Shown here: in pieces, positions 12,656 through 23,409 of the stretch
How positions within the stretch are numbered: position 1 is the stretch's first letter
Layout: every line of letters starts with the position of its first letter
Assembly: GCA_964023275.1 (NCBI GenBank)
Contig: OZ029913.1
Span: 51,529,509 to 51,593,508 of the forward strand
DNA: 64,000 nt
Direction of reading: 5' to 3'
DNA from: Norana najaformis
Lineage: Eukaryota; Annelida; Clitellata; Crassiclitellata; Hormogastridae
Notes under the pieces: generated by a model
Told to the model about the DNA's origin: nothing
The model's database searches: none
Seen by the model: the letters and a program-made list of their open reading frames with translations, nothing else
Made by a program: the position numbers and the translations under genes

Positions 12656-12770
12656 TCCCTCGGTTTATGAGTTTTGACTACGATTTTGACTAGAAGCGAC
12701 CATCGACTAATGCCTTGGGCACTATAACGCCGCTATAGAAGTCTTTATATTCGATTAGATTACTGGAGTC
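12655..12770 (+). mobile_element. LINE 3'-tail fragment
   Basis: Contains ATCGACTAATGCCTTGGGCAC and CGCTATAGAAGTCTTTATATT, which matches the tails at 34,320-34,375 and 45,440-45,500 (GCCTTGTGCC, GGCGCTACAGAAGT). Only the extreme 3' end of the LINE is left. Confidence 0.55.
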
Positions 12771-13339
12771 TATAGCTAACGACTGGCGGGCAGCTCAAAA
12801 AATTAATGTTACTAAGTTGAAAAGTCTGAAAAAGCATTATCAGAGGTACAATGTAGTAGTGAACGCGCCGAGTGATCGCAAACCAAGGAAGGGATTTGAG
12901 AGGTGTGGTTATGCACTGCGGTTTCGAATAGCATGAAGCTTATAAGCTAAGTACGTGAGCCATGTAAGTAATGTAGAGGACAAATGTGGATCCAGAAGCA
13001 ATCCAGGCATTTTTCCTCTATCCCAGATTTGAGGTCAAGCCATGGGCTTGGTCCCAACCCGAAAGTGAGGCTGAAATATTAGCAGCTGTAGACTAAAATG
13101 TGTGCATGCTTTGAATAAATTAACATTGCAAATAATTAGAATTATAACCTGTATCTTGCGCGGTGAGTCACTGGCGCCGCAAGCGAACGAAATTCTACTA
13201 CTCGTAATTGTAAACTCTAGATTTCTATAGCGCCCTAATTATTTTTATTGACCAGCAGATGTAACCTTTTATTTCAAGATATGTTAAGACGTAAAGAATT
13301 TCAAGTTCTCTAATGAATATCGTTTCATAACTGTTAAGT

Positions 13340-13835
13340 CAAAATATGAGCATATAATCCATGTGCTTAAATCTTTGCATTGGCTTCCTGTTCAGCAAAG
13401 AACTTGTTTTAAATTGGGGATTATCGTTTATAGAACACTAAACACAGGCCAACCACTATACTTAAAAGTAGTTCTCATTCCTCAAACTTATCATTATTCA
13501 ACCAGGGCATCTGAATAGCCTACCTTTCTCTGGTTGAGCCAAAAACTAGAACTACTGTATTCTTGGTGAACGAGCTTTTTTCGGTTGCTGGACCTAAATT
13601 TGGGAATTCTCTTCCTGCATCTGTGTGCTGTGCTCAGTCTGTTGTGTCATTTCGTGCTCAACTTAATTAAGACTTATCTTTTTCAAATTGCTTATCCACC
13701 GTAGGCTGCCTCTCTGGCTAATTGGACTGACCTTCTGGCTAATATGACCTGATTGTGGCTTGGATTTGGTGTGCTATCGATAGATGGCTTGAGCATTAGA
13801 CACCAGCGCAACAGAAGTGTCTAATAAATGAGAGA
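13340..13835 (+). pseudogene. LINE reverse transcriptase C-terminal fragment plus 3' UTR
   Basis: The + strand reads a connection block (VLKSLHWLPVQQRTCFKLG, then QPLYLKVVL) and, in another frame near 13,580, FSVAGP followed by the WNSLP-type region. The 3' UTR carries GGCTGCCTCTCTGG and ends with TTGAGCATTAGACACCAGCGC. These are the conserved last 120 residues of L2/CR1-type LINE polymerases. Stops and frame changes show it is dead. Confidence 0.8.
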
Positions 13836-14210
13836 AGGGGTATAGCCATTCATACATTCAGAAACTGTAAAGATTCATGTACTATCGTGATTGAGCTGTT
13901 CGTTCATTTCATTAATATACATCGAAAACCAAAGGCTGTGTCTTTTCTCGAGTTAACGCTATGCTACACATCTGGCGAGTCGACGGTTCGAAGCCCGATC
14001 GATTGACACTTCGAAAGATCGTCAACAAACGTCTACCATGTACAAGTATTGTTTAAAGTGTTTAACAAATCGTCAGTATCACGTTACACTAACTGCGGAC
14101 CTCTATAAAATTTTCCATACAAGATGTGTGACAACTGGCGAGCACATCAGTTAGGGAAAGCAAATATTGTCAAGTTAAGCTCACAATACCTTGGAGAATG
14201 CGTTTACTCA

Positions 14211-14335
14211 AGTGATGATGATGATGATTATTATTATTATTTATGCATTTGTTAGGCGCCACTATCTAATGACTTAGCATTAATCGACGGCGCCGAGCAA
14301 TTGTGAGTGAAGGACTTGCTCAAGGTTCTACACGG
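14211..14335 (-). mobile_element. SINE 3' half with (ATC/AAT)n tail
   Basis: On the minus strand this matches the SINE body at 30,556-30,650 over about 100 bp (CTCACAATTGCTCGGC, TGCTAAGTCATTAGA, GTGGCGCCTAA) and ends in an AAT/ATC repeat tail at 14,211-14,242. The tRNA head is not obvious here. Confidence 0.8.
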
Positions 14336-14559
14336 TAACCGTTAAAGACCGGTTAAGCAAATACGAAGACGTTGACACAGCCGCTGTACCCGGTTCATTG
14401 AGCTAGTCTGCAATCACCTGGACTGCAGAATGTCTACCAAACAAGTTGCTAGAATGAAAGGTGTCTGAGTTACGCTCGTTGTCCGACCTATGACATCGGA
14501 CAACCGATATTGCTGTAGATCAGCCGTAAAGTAGTGGAAGTTAGCCTACTTGATAAAAC

Positions 14560-15060
14560 TGACGACGAATATAATTGTAATTTGAGATTTATAAAGCGCC
14601 TCTTAAAGGATAAACTCAACAGAGGTGCTTCCGACCCGAAAAAGTAAAATCACTGTTGAACAGCACGGTGTTCAGGAGCCTGCGGAATACTGAGAGGGGG
14701 GAGAGAAAGGAGCTTAAGTCGCAATTCTCGAGGGAGACGATTCCAGCAAGTGGGACCAACGTAGGCAAAGCTTCTGGACTGGGCCGCAGCGGTTCGCATG
14801 CGAGGGACAAACAGTAGATCTTGAGTGGCCGAGCGAAGAGAGTGCTACTGCCCGGCAACGAGGAGACCAAAGTGCAGAAGTGAATGAGGTAAAGGGGAGC
14901 AGAGCCAGTAATGTGCAGGCTTGCAAAGAATATCGTAATTTTTAGTAATTTCATATATTTATAGAAATTGTGATCGAAAAAATTTAAAGGTAGGAATGAT
15001 CGAGATATTTTACGATGTAACGCCCTACATACTGGAAAATTAAGAACTGAATTTGCACAG
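14560..15060 (-). pseudogene. LINE reverse transcriptase C-terminal fragment plus 3' UTR
   Basis: The minus strand reads, in one frame near 14,840-14,690, DLLFVPRMRTAAAQSRSF then PTCWNRLPRELR, the canonical C-terminal blocks of an L2-like LINE. The tail ends AGGCGCTTTATAAATCTC near 14,590. It ends about 30 bp before the left target duplication of the Polinton-like element. Confidence 0.75.
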
Positions 15061-15089
15061 TTCGTAGATGTGTGTGCCATCTTTCAGGC

Positions 15090-15095
15090 GTCTAG
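15090..15095 (+). repeat. left 6-bp target-site duplication (GTCTAG)
   Basis: GTCTAG directly abuts the left terminus AGTAGTAAGG of the element and is repeated exactly at 25,333-25,338. A 6-bp duplication is the established size for Polinton/Maverick insertion. Confidence 0.9.
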
Positions 15096-15620
15096 AGTAG
15101 TAAGGAGGGGACGGGTTCTGGATCACCTCAAAACAAGGACGGGTCCTGGATCACCTCAAAACAAGGACGGGTTCTGGATCACCTCAAAACAAGGACGGGT
15201 TTCAACTCACATCCAAACAAAGACGGGTTTCAACTCACCTCAAAACAAGGACTGATTCTGGCCCACTTCAAAACAAGGACATGTTTAAACTCAGCTCTAA
15301 AAGACCACGTATTTCAGCTCCAAAAGTTCATTTATAATAATAATAATAAATGCGATTTAATAGAATAATTTAATAAAAGATCGCCTGTCCATACTTAAAC
15401 ATACTAAGTTTTATTATAAGCTGTATATATTGGAATAACTGTTATAAATATATATAAAGGACATCGCGTGTCAATGCTTAAATATATAAAGTTTTATTAT
15501 AAGCTGTATGTAATGGAATAAATGTGAGAAATATGTATAAAGGACATCGCGTATCATTGCTTAAATATATTAAGTTTTATTATAAACTGGATATAATGGA
15601 ATAAACGCGAGAAATATATA
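15096..15620 (+). repeat. left terminal inverted repeat (about 525 bp)
   Basis: Inverted match to 24,806-25,332, including the terminal AGTAGTAAGGAGGGG, seven 28-bp units, a linker with AATAATAATAAATGCG and about three 83-bp units. The inner boundary is approximate, because similarity fades within the last 83-bp unit. Confidence 0.88.
15109..15304 (+). repeat. terminal 28-bp tandem array, seven copies
   Basis: Units begin GGACGGGTTCTGGATCACCT and recur at 15,109, 15,137, 15,165, 15,193, 15,221, 15,249 and 15,277. The first three are nearly identical and later ones diverge (TTCAACTCAC, TGGCCCACTT). The same array is mirrored at 25,130-25,325. Confidence 0.93.
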
Positions 15621-15622
15621 AT
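15375..15622 (+). repeat. 83-bp tandem repeats within the left TIR, three copies
   Basis: The core CTTAAATATATAAAGTTTTA recurs with an 83-bp period from 15,394 to 15,477 to 15,560, each followed by TTATAAGCTG and ending AAAGGACATCGCGT. Mirrored in the right TIR. Confidence 0.9.
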
Positions 15623-15677
15623 TGGTTAACCCACGATCATGCCCTGCTCAGTCATCCGAGCCATTCTATTTATATGT

Positions 15678-16011
15678 TTCCATATGTCTGTGTATCTGTG
15701 TGGATCTGTCTGACCGTGTTTCTGAGTGTTTCTGCGCGTTTCTGTCGGTGTATCTCTGTGTTTCTTCCGTCTCTCTAAGTATCTGAGTGTTCCAGTCTGT
15801 CTGTATATCTATACGTTTCCATCTGGCAGTGTATCTGTGTGGATCTGTCCGGCCGTGTTTCTGAGTGTTTCTGCGCGTTTCTGTCGGTGTATCTCTGTGT
15901 TTCTTCCATCTCTCTAAGCATCTGAGTGTTCCAGTCTGTCTGTATATCTATACGTTTCCATCTGGCAGTGTATCTGTGTGGTTCTGTCTGGCCGTATTTC
16001 TGAGTGTTTCT
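15678..16011. repeat. 139-bp tandem repeat, about 2.4 copies
   Basis: The phrase GTGTATCTGTGTGGATCTGT starts at 15,690 and 15,829 and, with one change, at 15,968: an exact 139-bp period. Units are pyrimidine/GT-rich and open in several frames, but the translations are repeats only. A purine-rich stretch (GGAGGAAGCAGAAAGA) follows to 16,055. Confidence 0.9.
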
Positions 16012-16019
16012 GGAGGAAG

Positions 16020-16510
16020 AGGAGGAAGCAGAAAGAGGAGGAAGCAGAAAGAAGAGAAGAACATAGTTTTCATGACTTTAAACCATACTCTTGTCCACAC
16101 ACGATTTGAGATACTCTCTGTATTCATTCTACACATTCATATTACGAGTCTTTTCAATCGTACAATTTCACCATTCTTGAGCTTTATAAGAGTTCATACA
16201 ATATACGAATCATAGTTTACAATCTGTTGCCACCTTTGCTTGAATTGTTCTCTGCAAGATTTACGCCATTTTGCTCGTTTCTGCATCTCCGATATTTATC
16301 TTGCTGATTGTATGCATCAATTATTCTAATTATAGAATTTAATTGAGGCCTTGGAGACTATGTTAACGACGCTCTAAAAGTCGTTTGATTATCTTAGATT
16401 ATAACCGAGTCTGGAAGACCTTCCATTAGCAGAGAAAGGAGCCATTGTAGAGGATGGTTAATGGAAACTTATAGGTATTCAAAAATCGACAACCAGAAAG
16501 TGTTGAAACT
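16020..16510. other. 3' flank of the polymerase gene, no second gene seen
   Basis: AT-rich sequence between the 139-bp array and the polymerase poly(A) region. No frame with recognisable motifs on either strand. Confidence 0.5.
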
Positions 16511-16514
16511 GAAA

Positions 16515-16521
16515 TTTTATT
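16515..16521 (-). promoter_or_regulatory. polyadenylation signal for the polymerase gene
   Basis: AATAAAA on the minus strand, about 120 nt downstream of the polymerase stop codon at 16,640: a plausible mRNA end. Confidence 0.5.
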
Positions 16522-16639
16522 AGCATCAGAAATGTAAAAATAAGCATATATTACTTGAGAAACAGCAACGGTGACCAAATTACCGTTGACAAACTAAACA
16601 TTCTACAAGTTAATAACAGACGAACGCGAATACTAAAGA

Positions 16640-19600
16640 TTAAGCATCATCAACGGGTATATGCACGTGTCCGTAAGCTAAAGAGTCGATGCTGTTAAGC
16701 AGAAAACGTTTATCGTCGAAAGGTGAAAGAGCCGTTTTACGGATCTCTATAGTATGCAAATCGTGTTTACGACTGCGAATGGCGAAAAACCTAGACGACG
16801 TAGGTTGTTCGTCGAACAGACAACTCTTATAATGTTCGTGATGAATATTTTTCTTCACAAACGATTTCTTAATACCTTTAGCGGTTTTCTTTTCCTTATT
16901 GTCGGGAAGCAACAGGCTATACATTTTTGAGCGCAAGCCTACAAATTCGATTGGAGGTATGGAATTGGTTTCGTCTTTAAATTTGCCAATTACTTTAGCG
17001 TTATCGCGGCTGTAAAGAATGTGATCGGGAGGATAATCCGACGTGTCGAAATGCTCAATATGATTTCTCATATCGGAATAGACATCGTCCGTGCGAATGT
17101 GGTAGCACAAACTATCGGTATCCGTAAACAACAATTTTGCTCTTTCGCCGTACACGTTCAATATATGTTCGTAATGAAAACTGTACATTTGTAATTTTGA
17201 AATATCCAAAATAGACATGCCAACGTATACGGGCTTATTCTGAAAGATTGAAGACTTGGTTAACTGAATAACAGTTACATCGTCGTTTATAATGTGAAAT
17301 GACATAAAAGTCGGACGAGCGATATATCGTTTTGCCGATCTTGCATTGGTAACGATGCGCACGTTCAGATGATGTCGCGTCTGTTCGAGAGTCTTTCCAT
17401 AGACCGAATTATTGAAAAGCTTAAACAGATCTTTCTCGAAAGAAGACGTGGCAGCCTGACGCTTGCTAGTATTGAAATCTATATAAGCCTTAAGCCACTT
17501 TGATTGTTCGAATTGCAAAATTTTGTGAATTTTTGTCAATTTCATTCCCATTTTCAGATAAAATTGTAAATTCCGATAGTGGACGACGTAGTTTGTCTTG
17601 CCGTTAAAGTTTGGCACTAATTTTTGAACGGCGTTTCCGTGTTTGAGACCTAACTTTTCAGACAGTTCGCATGCATACGGTGACAACATGCTTGAAATAA
17701 TGGCCTGTTTTTCCGGAGCCAAAGGATAGTCGTTATGTTTAACGTGTAGTTCTTGCGGGTATTCTAAATCTACTTCCAGAATAAAACCCTCTACGTCTTC
17801 AGCCGATTTCGATTCCAAGTCAAAATATTCAATTTCGTCGAGATCCAAAAACCTAAATTTCCCAGTGGGCAAAGGTTCGCTCATGGCAAATCCGTACAAA
17901 TTGTTACAATCGAGATATAAAATGTAACTGTTTTCAACATTTTTATCGTAATCATCACTCAGATACGGATTGTTAGCTCTGGCATAGCGGTTGCTAATCA
18001 TGGAGACACCGCCACGCAAGCCCTTTTCGATGAACAGAAATTGATCGGGATCCGTTAAGAGTTCCAGCGATACCTTGGTCATTTTGAGGCAGGCGTCAAA
18101 GCTCAGGCCGGGGCTAGAAAAGTAATGCAGCGGGTCTAACCCATAGTTAGACATCGTCATCTTTCTAAATTCCTCAAAAACATCTGCGAGCAATATAACG
18201 TCGGTTTTAACGTATAAATCGTGATAATCGCGAAGAGATTGCATTTTAAATTTATGCCAAACAGACTGGGCATGCGCGTAATCGTTGTCGTCGATATTTT
18301 CGTCTGTGAGATTGCTAAAAAATTCGGATTTTGCTGGTAAAGAAGTTTCAGTCATTTTGGTTTCGGAATCCATATATTCGTATAGATACACGCCTTTGCG
18401 TAAAAGTAATTTAAAATGCTCATCATCGCTATAATGACGGCGCAGGTGTTTAAAATTTGAATCTCCATCTTTTGACAGATTATTCACCAAAACGTCTAAA
18501 CTACAATTTAGAAATTGCAGCGAATCCAAAAACCGAAGACCGTCAATTTCAAACGCCAAATACTTTTCCATGTTTGTAGCAATAACGAATATCTCGTTTG
18601 GCGCGTATTCGCGTGTTAAATGCTTCAATATCAAGTGCGAATCGTATCCTTTCAAATTATGGAAAACAATGGGTATCAGGAAGTTTTTCGATTTTGTGGG
18701 TTTTCGAAATGTCAGTTGTAGATTACAATTTGAACAAACGGCTTCTAAAAAGTTACCCGTCACATGGCAGTGATGTCTGACTTTATTTTTGCTATTCAAG
18801 TCAGTATCGCAAGAAGGACATTTTTTACAGGAATTATAAGTTTCCTGTTCCAACGTCGTTAGGGGTCTCATTTTCACGTTCAACGATAAAATGCTGTTAA
18901 TTCTGTCCTGTTCGTTCTTTATATGATTAAAAAATGCGTCCATCACGTTATCTCCGCTATACACGAAAGCTTCTTCGTTGTTATAGCGTTCAAAACTTGA
19001 GACTGTCAAGCAGCAAAATCCGCTCGGTGTGTGATTATCGCAAATTTTTGTCGAATTTCCGATGGATACGTCTGTTTTCTTTAAGAAACATTCGAAATCT
19101 GCATAAATTACAAAAGGCATGGCCATCTGATTTCGAATATTGGTAAATTTCAAAATCCGATTACCCGAAGACGGATATTTAACCGCTTGAAGTCCGTGCC
19201 GTCCACATTCCCGCATATGTGCCATTTTGACGCGTTCGTATTTAAAACAGTGCAGACAATACGGACAAGGAAAGATCTTACACTTATAAGAATTTCTTCT
19301 CGCCAAAAGAGCTGAAAGATTGCGAATTACAACGTAATGCCGTTTTTCTCCTTTGCTTAGCAGCAACAAATTAACTATGTGCTGTCTATCTCTGTGCGAA
19401 GAGGCATACAGCGGTACAAAATTTTTATCCTCGTCGTTTGCGTATATTACGTTTACTGCGAATTCTGTATTATTTGCTTCAAACATTGGAATTTGGCTGA
19501 TATCTAATGGAAATTTCAAATTATCTATATTTAACTCGTTTAGAAAGGGACGATAATGACTCACACGATTAGCATTATCGTTATGAAAGTGAGAAACGGC

Positions 19601-19955
19601 GAGAACGCTATATAGAAAGCAATAATCATCCTTATCGTTTACAATATTTAAAGTCGCCTTCTTCTTGGCTATCCAAGGAGGTGTGGGTATAAAGGACGAT
19701 CCACCAATGGGATCATACGCTGCTGTGCACAATTGCAGGTCGGCTACTCCATCGACTCGCCATCCGGAGCCCTCTGTCACGAAAGAGTCTATTAGCGTTC
19801 CAAACCTCGTATTAGCAGCTGCGAGCTGCTCTGCGAGCTGAAAAGGACTCGTTAGGATGGCGTTTTCCGATTTAAAGTACCCAGTGGTGGATGCCTCTCC
19901 TTCGGGACTCTCGCGCTGGAATTTGACGTCCATCGTTAAGTACCATTTGATGGGT
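16640..19955 (-). CDS. polB: Polinton-type protein-primed family-B DNA polymerase, exon 4 (catalytic exon)
   Basis: The frame is open for more than 1,100 codons. Counting from the internal Met at 19,933, it shows a C2HC zinc finger (C223, C226, H239, C243), ExoI FVIYADFEC (D279, E281), a zinc/HNH-like CxxC...HHCHVTG...CSNC block at 369-403, ExoII NLKGYD (426-431), ExoIII YVKTD (574-578), polymerase motif A YLDCNNLYG (D675), motif B KLFNNSVYG (838-846) and motif C FTDTDS (D938, D940). All exonuclease and polymerase acids are present, so the enzyme could be active. The family replicates linear element DNA, using a terminal protein as primer. The internal Met is unlikely to be the true start: the frame stays open upstream to an acceptor (AG at 19,956-19,957), and the conserved N-terminal block crosses that splice. 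Order and spacing are as in Polinton/adintovirus polymerases. It is the only recognisable gene in the element. Confidence 0.93.
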
Positions 19956-20116
19956 CTAAAACATCAATTACGAACAGAAATTGTTTGATTAATAATCGAT
20001 CTGAATCGATCAGATGAACGATAATGATGCTTGGGAATGCACGTATTTGATTTATGTGACTATGAAATCGATGATTTCCTAAAGCTGAACCGAAATATCG
20101 ACTAAAGTATACCCAC

Positions 20117-20444
20117 CCCTGATCGCTCAGGCAATTTTCCAGAGTCTCTCTAAAAGTGTGATCCAAACTTTGCAACATCGGATGAGGATCGATCACGTTC
20201 GGCTCGATTGGAATGTCTTGCTTTACGAAGGTGCCTTGGATTGAAGATTTAAGATGAAGCTTTGTCTGCTTCCTATCGCACGTCTTGCACCAGTCTTTGC
20301 CCGGCGCGAAGAAGCGAGTCTGTAGTCGAGCGTGACATTTCGAACATTCTTTTTGATTCGTACACGTATCACACATACCATCGCTGGACAGCGACTTTTC
20401 CTTGTAGGCCGAACAAGTTTTACACTTGTCACCCGTACCGTTAT
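20117..20444 (-). CDS. polB: DNA polymerase B, exon 3 (CxxC zinc-ribbon region)
   Basis: Bounded by an acceptor at 20,445-20,446 (TTGTTTAG) and a donor GTGGGT at 20,116. It enters with a codon split 1+2 and leaves split 2+1, matching exons 2 and 4. It encodes closely spaced CKTC, CDTC, CSKC and CKTC pairs, then a helical segment that leads into the conserved N-terminal domain continued in exon 4. Without splicing, the frame runs on to a stop at 19,936 just before exon 4, which makes the gene look like two adjacent ORFs. A second donor, GTATAC at 20,112, would break the frame. Confidence 0.75.
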
Positions 20445-20879
20445 CTAAACAAAATTTAAATTACTTACTCGTTAGAATTGCATTCTTATAAATATGCAAA
20501 GCGAGCTATTGAGGAACTTATGTGTGCATGTATGTACGAATGATTATTTGCAACGGATTGTTAATAAAGCGAAGTAACTGACCCACAAAGACGCCGCAAG
20601 CACAAATATCTAATCGATCTAAAGAAGTGCATTTTAACACAAAATTGATACGATTGTATGCGAGATCGTTGGATTTATACTCTATAATGAAAATAGACGA
20701 AAATGCCGGAAATTTGAAAACGAGTTATTGATTCCATACTTCTTTTCTTGTATCGATTTTCTGTTGATGACATTCCTTCTGATTCCACCAGTTTTCTTTT
20801 CTTTACTAAACAAGCAAATGAGCGTATAAATTATTCGCGTATATATACATTTCTATATCACTGCTTTCGAACATAATTG

Positions 20880-21010
20880 TGTGTGAGAGAGCGAGACAGA
20901 CAGATAGATAGAATGATATACAGACAGAAAGAATGAAAGATGGATAGATATATAGATGGTTAGATAGAAAGGCATACAGAAAGACAGGCAGGCAGACAGA
21001 TACTGAAAGA
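20880..21010. repeat. GACA/GATA-rich low-complexity tract in the polymerase intron
   Basis: Degenerate GAGA, GACA and GATA units inside the second polymerase intron. Confidence 0.7.
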
Positions 21011-21086
21011 AAGAAATGGTTGAAATGGAAATTTAACGAGTTATCGTAATAGCATTACGAATATAAATTTATATACTTATACATAC

Positions 21087-21272
21087 GCGGTTGTTTTCCA
21101 CGTTCTAGCGATCTTGCCAGTTTACGTTTTGTGTCTTCCTCGGCTTCATATTGTAAAACATGTGCCATCAGTTCATCGTCCGTTACGTTGCTCGACTGAT
21201 TCCATAAATCGGACAGTTGCAAATCGGTCGTTTCAATCGCGTCTGTTATATCGTTATGATCAGAAACGTGTG
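21087..21272 (-). CDS. polB: DNA polymerase B, exon 2 (acidic N-terminal region)
   Basis: Acceptor TTCTAG at 21,273-21,274 and donor GTATGT at 21,086-21,081. The 62 codons are acidic then basic (SNVTDDELMAHVLQYEAEED, then KRKLARSLERGK). Its 1-nt overhang joins exon 3 in frame. No known domain is seen. The support is splice phase plus a clean open frame; there is no motif. Confidence 0.6.
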
Positions 21273-21878
21273 CTAGAACAAACAACGTTACGAATGTGTA
21301 AACCTTACAAGACGAATTTATTGATATATATTTCATTATCGATGCTTCTGCATATAAGCGTGCGTGAGAGTAAGTTAGAACTACGAACGGCTAACGATGA
21401 ATTTCACGCAATATAGTTATTATCTCGCTATGTATAAACGATGCCTATTTGATTACTGGTTCGAGTTAAGCGATCGCGTTTTAAGACATTTCTATATAGC
21501 CTAAATATAATGTAGAATGATGCAGAAAGGTGCCAAAATATATAAATCCTGATTGGTATTGTAGATTTAAGTATGAATGTACCATTTATAATCCGATGCA
21601 TAAGCAATTCGTATTTGAGTCAAAGTAATCGCTCTAATCCATTGACTTCCGTAACACGCTTATTATAATGCGCAAAGCAGCAGTCGATGGCTCTTTCTAA
21701 GCAAACATTTCTATACATAATAATAATAGAGATTAGAAGCGTACGATCAAAAATGCTAAATCACGTGACAATTTCGTATAGAAACATATATACGATATAA
21801 ATTTTAAAAATGTAAATTAATAAATTCTTTATATCAAAATAAATATAGACCTATAATAAAATCGAATGTCGAACTTAC

Positions 21879-21897
21879 ACGCTGTATCATCAGTCAT
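21879..21897 (-). CDS. polB: DNA polymerase B, proposed exon 1 (start codon)
   Basis: ATG at 21,897 followed by six codons and a perfect GTAAGT donor at 21,878-21,873. The single-base overhang matches the two-base entry of exon 2. With this start, the four-exon model is 3,849 nt, divisible by three, or 1,282 residues. A 19-nt coding exon is weak evidence on its own. Confidence 0.45.
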
Positions 21898-22249
21898 GAC
21901 TTCCTAATGGAACGATGTCGGTGCACGAATCAAGGACCGAGCGATAATGACTAGGGATTTTATTCATTCCGAGCTGTCAATCAAATGGCTTAAACAGCCG
22001 ATGCCTTGTACGCTACAACGAATAGGAGTCGAGGGTCGCTGAATCTGGGCCTTAAGAGGTGTGTCTTATCTCTAACCCGATGAAAAGGATATCGAATCGC
22101 GTGCGTTCGAAATGTGCCAATATGCATATCCAGGTGTGTTTGTGATCGCATGACTTCTCCTAATGGCAGGCCGGTATACAGGTGAACAACTAAGCGTATA
22201 ACCGGTCAATGCTAATTGATGAATGGCGTCAATGTCGATTGAGAATTAA

Positions 22250-22425
22250 AGAGAGCGGGAGAGAGACAGACAGACAGACAGACAGACATACAGACTGATA
22301 AAATGTCAGAGTGTGAGAGAGATACGGAGAGACAGAGAGAGACAGACAGACAGACAGACTGATTGATAGACTGACAGGAATGGCGAGAGATAGATATGGA
22401 GAGACGCAGAGAGAGATTCCAATCG
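22250..22425. repeat. GACAGA/GAGA low-complexity tract
   Basis: Imperfect GACA and GAGA repeats. The minus-strand frame through them is Ser/Leu/Val/Cys repeats and is not a gene. Confidence 0.85.
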
Positions 22426-22466
22426 ATTGCGAATCATTCCTAACGAAGAAAAGCTTGGCTCGACCT

Positions 22467-22655
22467 GCTCCATCTTCTCCGTTCATCCTATACTAGCCAT
22501 TTTTTCTCTCTCTTGCTTAATCTTCTCTTCTTTTAGTGCTCTGCCGTCAGGCAGGTCCACATGTCCAATGACGCCACTCTTCTCTGTTGTTGTATCTTGC
22601 TTAATACGGTTAAGAATTAAAACGAATAAATCGAAAGACAGACAGACGGAGGGAC
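22467..22655 (-). other. unrecognised open stretch inside the element
   Basis: The minus strand is open from the repeat near 22,655 to a stop at 22,467 and encodes a non-repetitive segment (GVIGHVDLPDGRALKEEKIK) ending in a charged helix. No ATG of its own, so it would be an exon or a relic. I do not recognise the family. It lies 570 bp upstream of the polymerase start and could be a remnant of a second gene or of an inserted repeat. Confidence 0.3.
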
Positions 22656-22795
22656 AGACGTAGAAATGGAGGGAGAGACAGACAGACTGAGGGGCAGACG
22701 TAGAGACGTACGGAGAAACAGACAGACTGAGGGACAGATGTAGAGACGGACGGATGGATAGACATAGAGACGGGCGGAGAGACTGACACGTGTCT
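22632..22795. repeat. GACAGACNGAGGG minisatellite-like array
   Basis: About four degenerate units of the type GACAGACTGAGGGACAGAC with GTAGAGACGGACGGA spacers. Confidence 0.8.
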
Positions 22796-23409
22796 ATTCA
22801 TTGTATATTCGCAAATTTAAGAGATTGTATGTATGAATGCGCGTCTCACTGCGTGTACATATCGTCTTTAGCTAGTCTGCTTAAACCGACCGACACCCGA
22901 TATTGTAAACAATGTCGTCTTGTTTAGACTTGAAATTGACCGACGATCGTCTCCTGATAATGGAAGGGGGTATACCTATATAGTTTTACAGGTGCGAACG
23001 TGTTAAGGGGTGCGTTACGAATCTAACAATTGTGTTGAATCGGTATCAAAGGCGTCAATCTGGGTGGGGTGGATCAAAGCCGTCAACCGTCGCAAATGTT
23101 AACAATGAGTGGGAGGGGGATATCTTAATAAGACGTTCATTCGAACTTCGATTATAATTGCAAATTTCGGTTATGGGTTAAATCTTTAATTCTACGGATG
23201 TCGTGTGCGATTGATTAGAAATGGACGCTTGTCGATATTAATTAATGCCAGTCTTAGATAAATAAATAAATATATATATATATAATACCCGTCGTCAAAG
23301 ATATAAATTCGTTGGCCAGGCTAAATGCTCGATGTTTGTTTATATAACGTCGTTTCTTTTACGTTATACATTTCGAGACTGAATGTGTAAGATCAATATT
23401 TGTATAGGA

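Noticed and set aside
13955-14010. tRNA-like sequence with a GGTTCGAAGCCC B box
   Set aside because: No cloverleaf can be completed around it; it is probably another SINE relic, too short to call.
19936-20376. A separate 146-aa zinc-ribbon gene starting at the Met at 20,376
   Set aside because: The CxxC region continues upstream of that Met to a splice acceptor, and its downstream half is interrupted by a donor in phase with the polymerase exon. It is better read as polymerase exon 3 plus intron.
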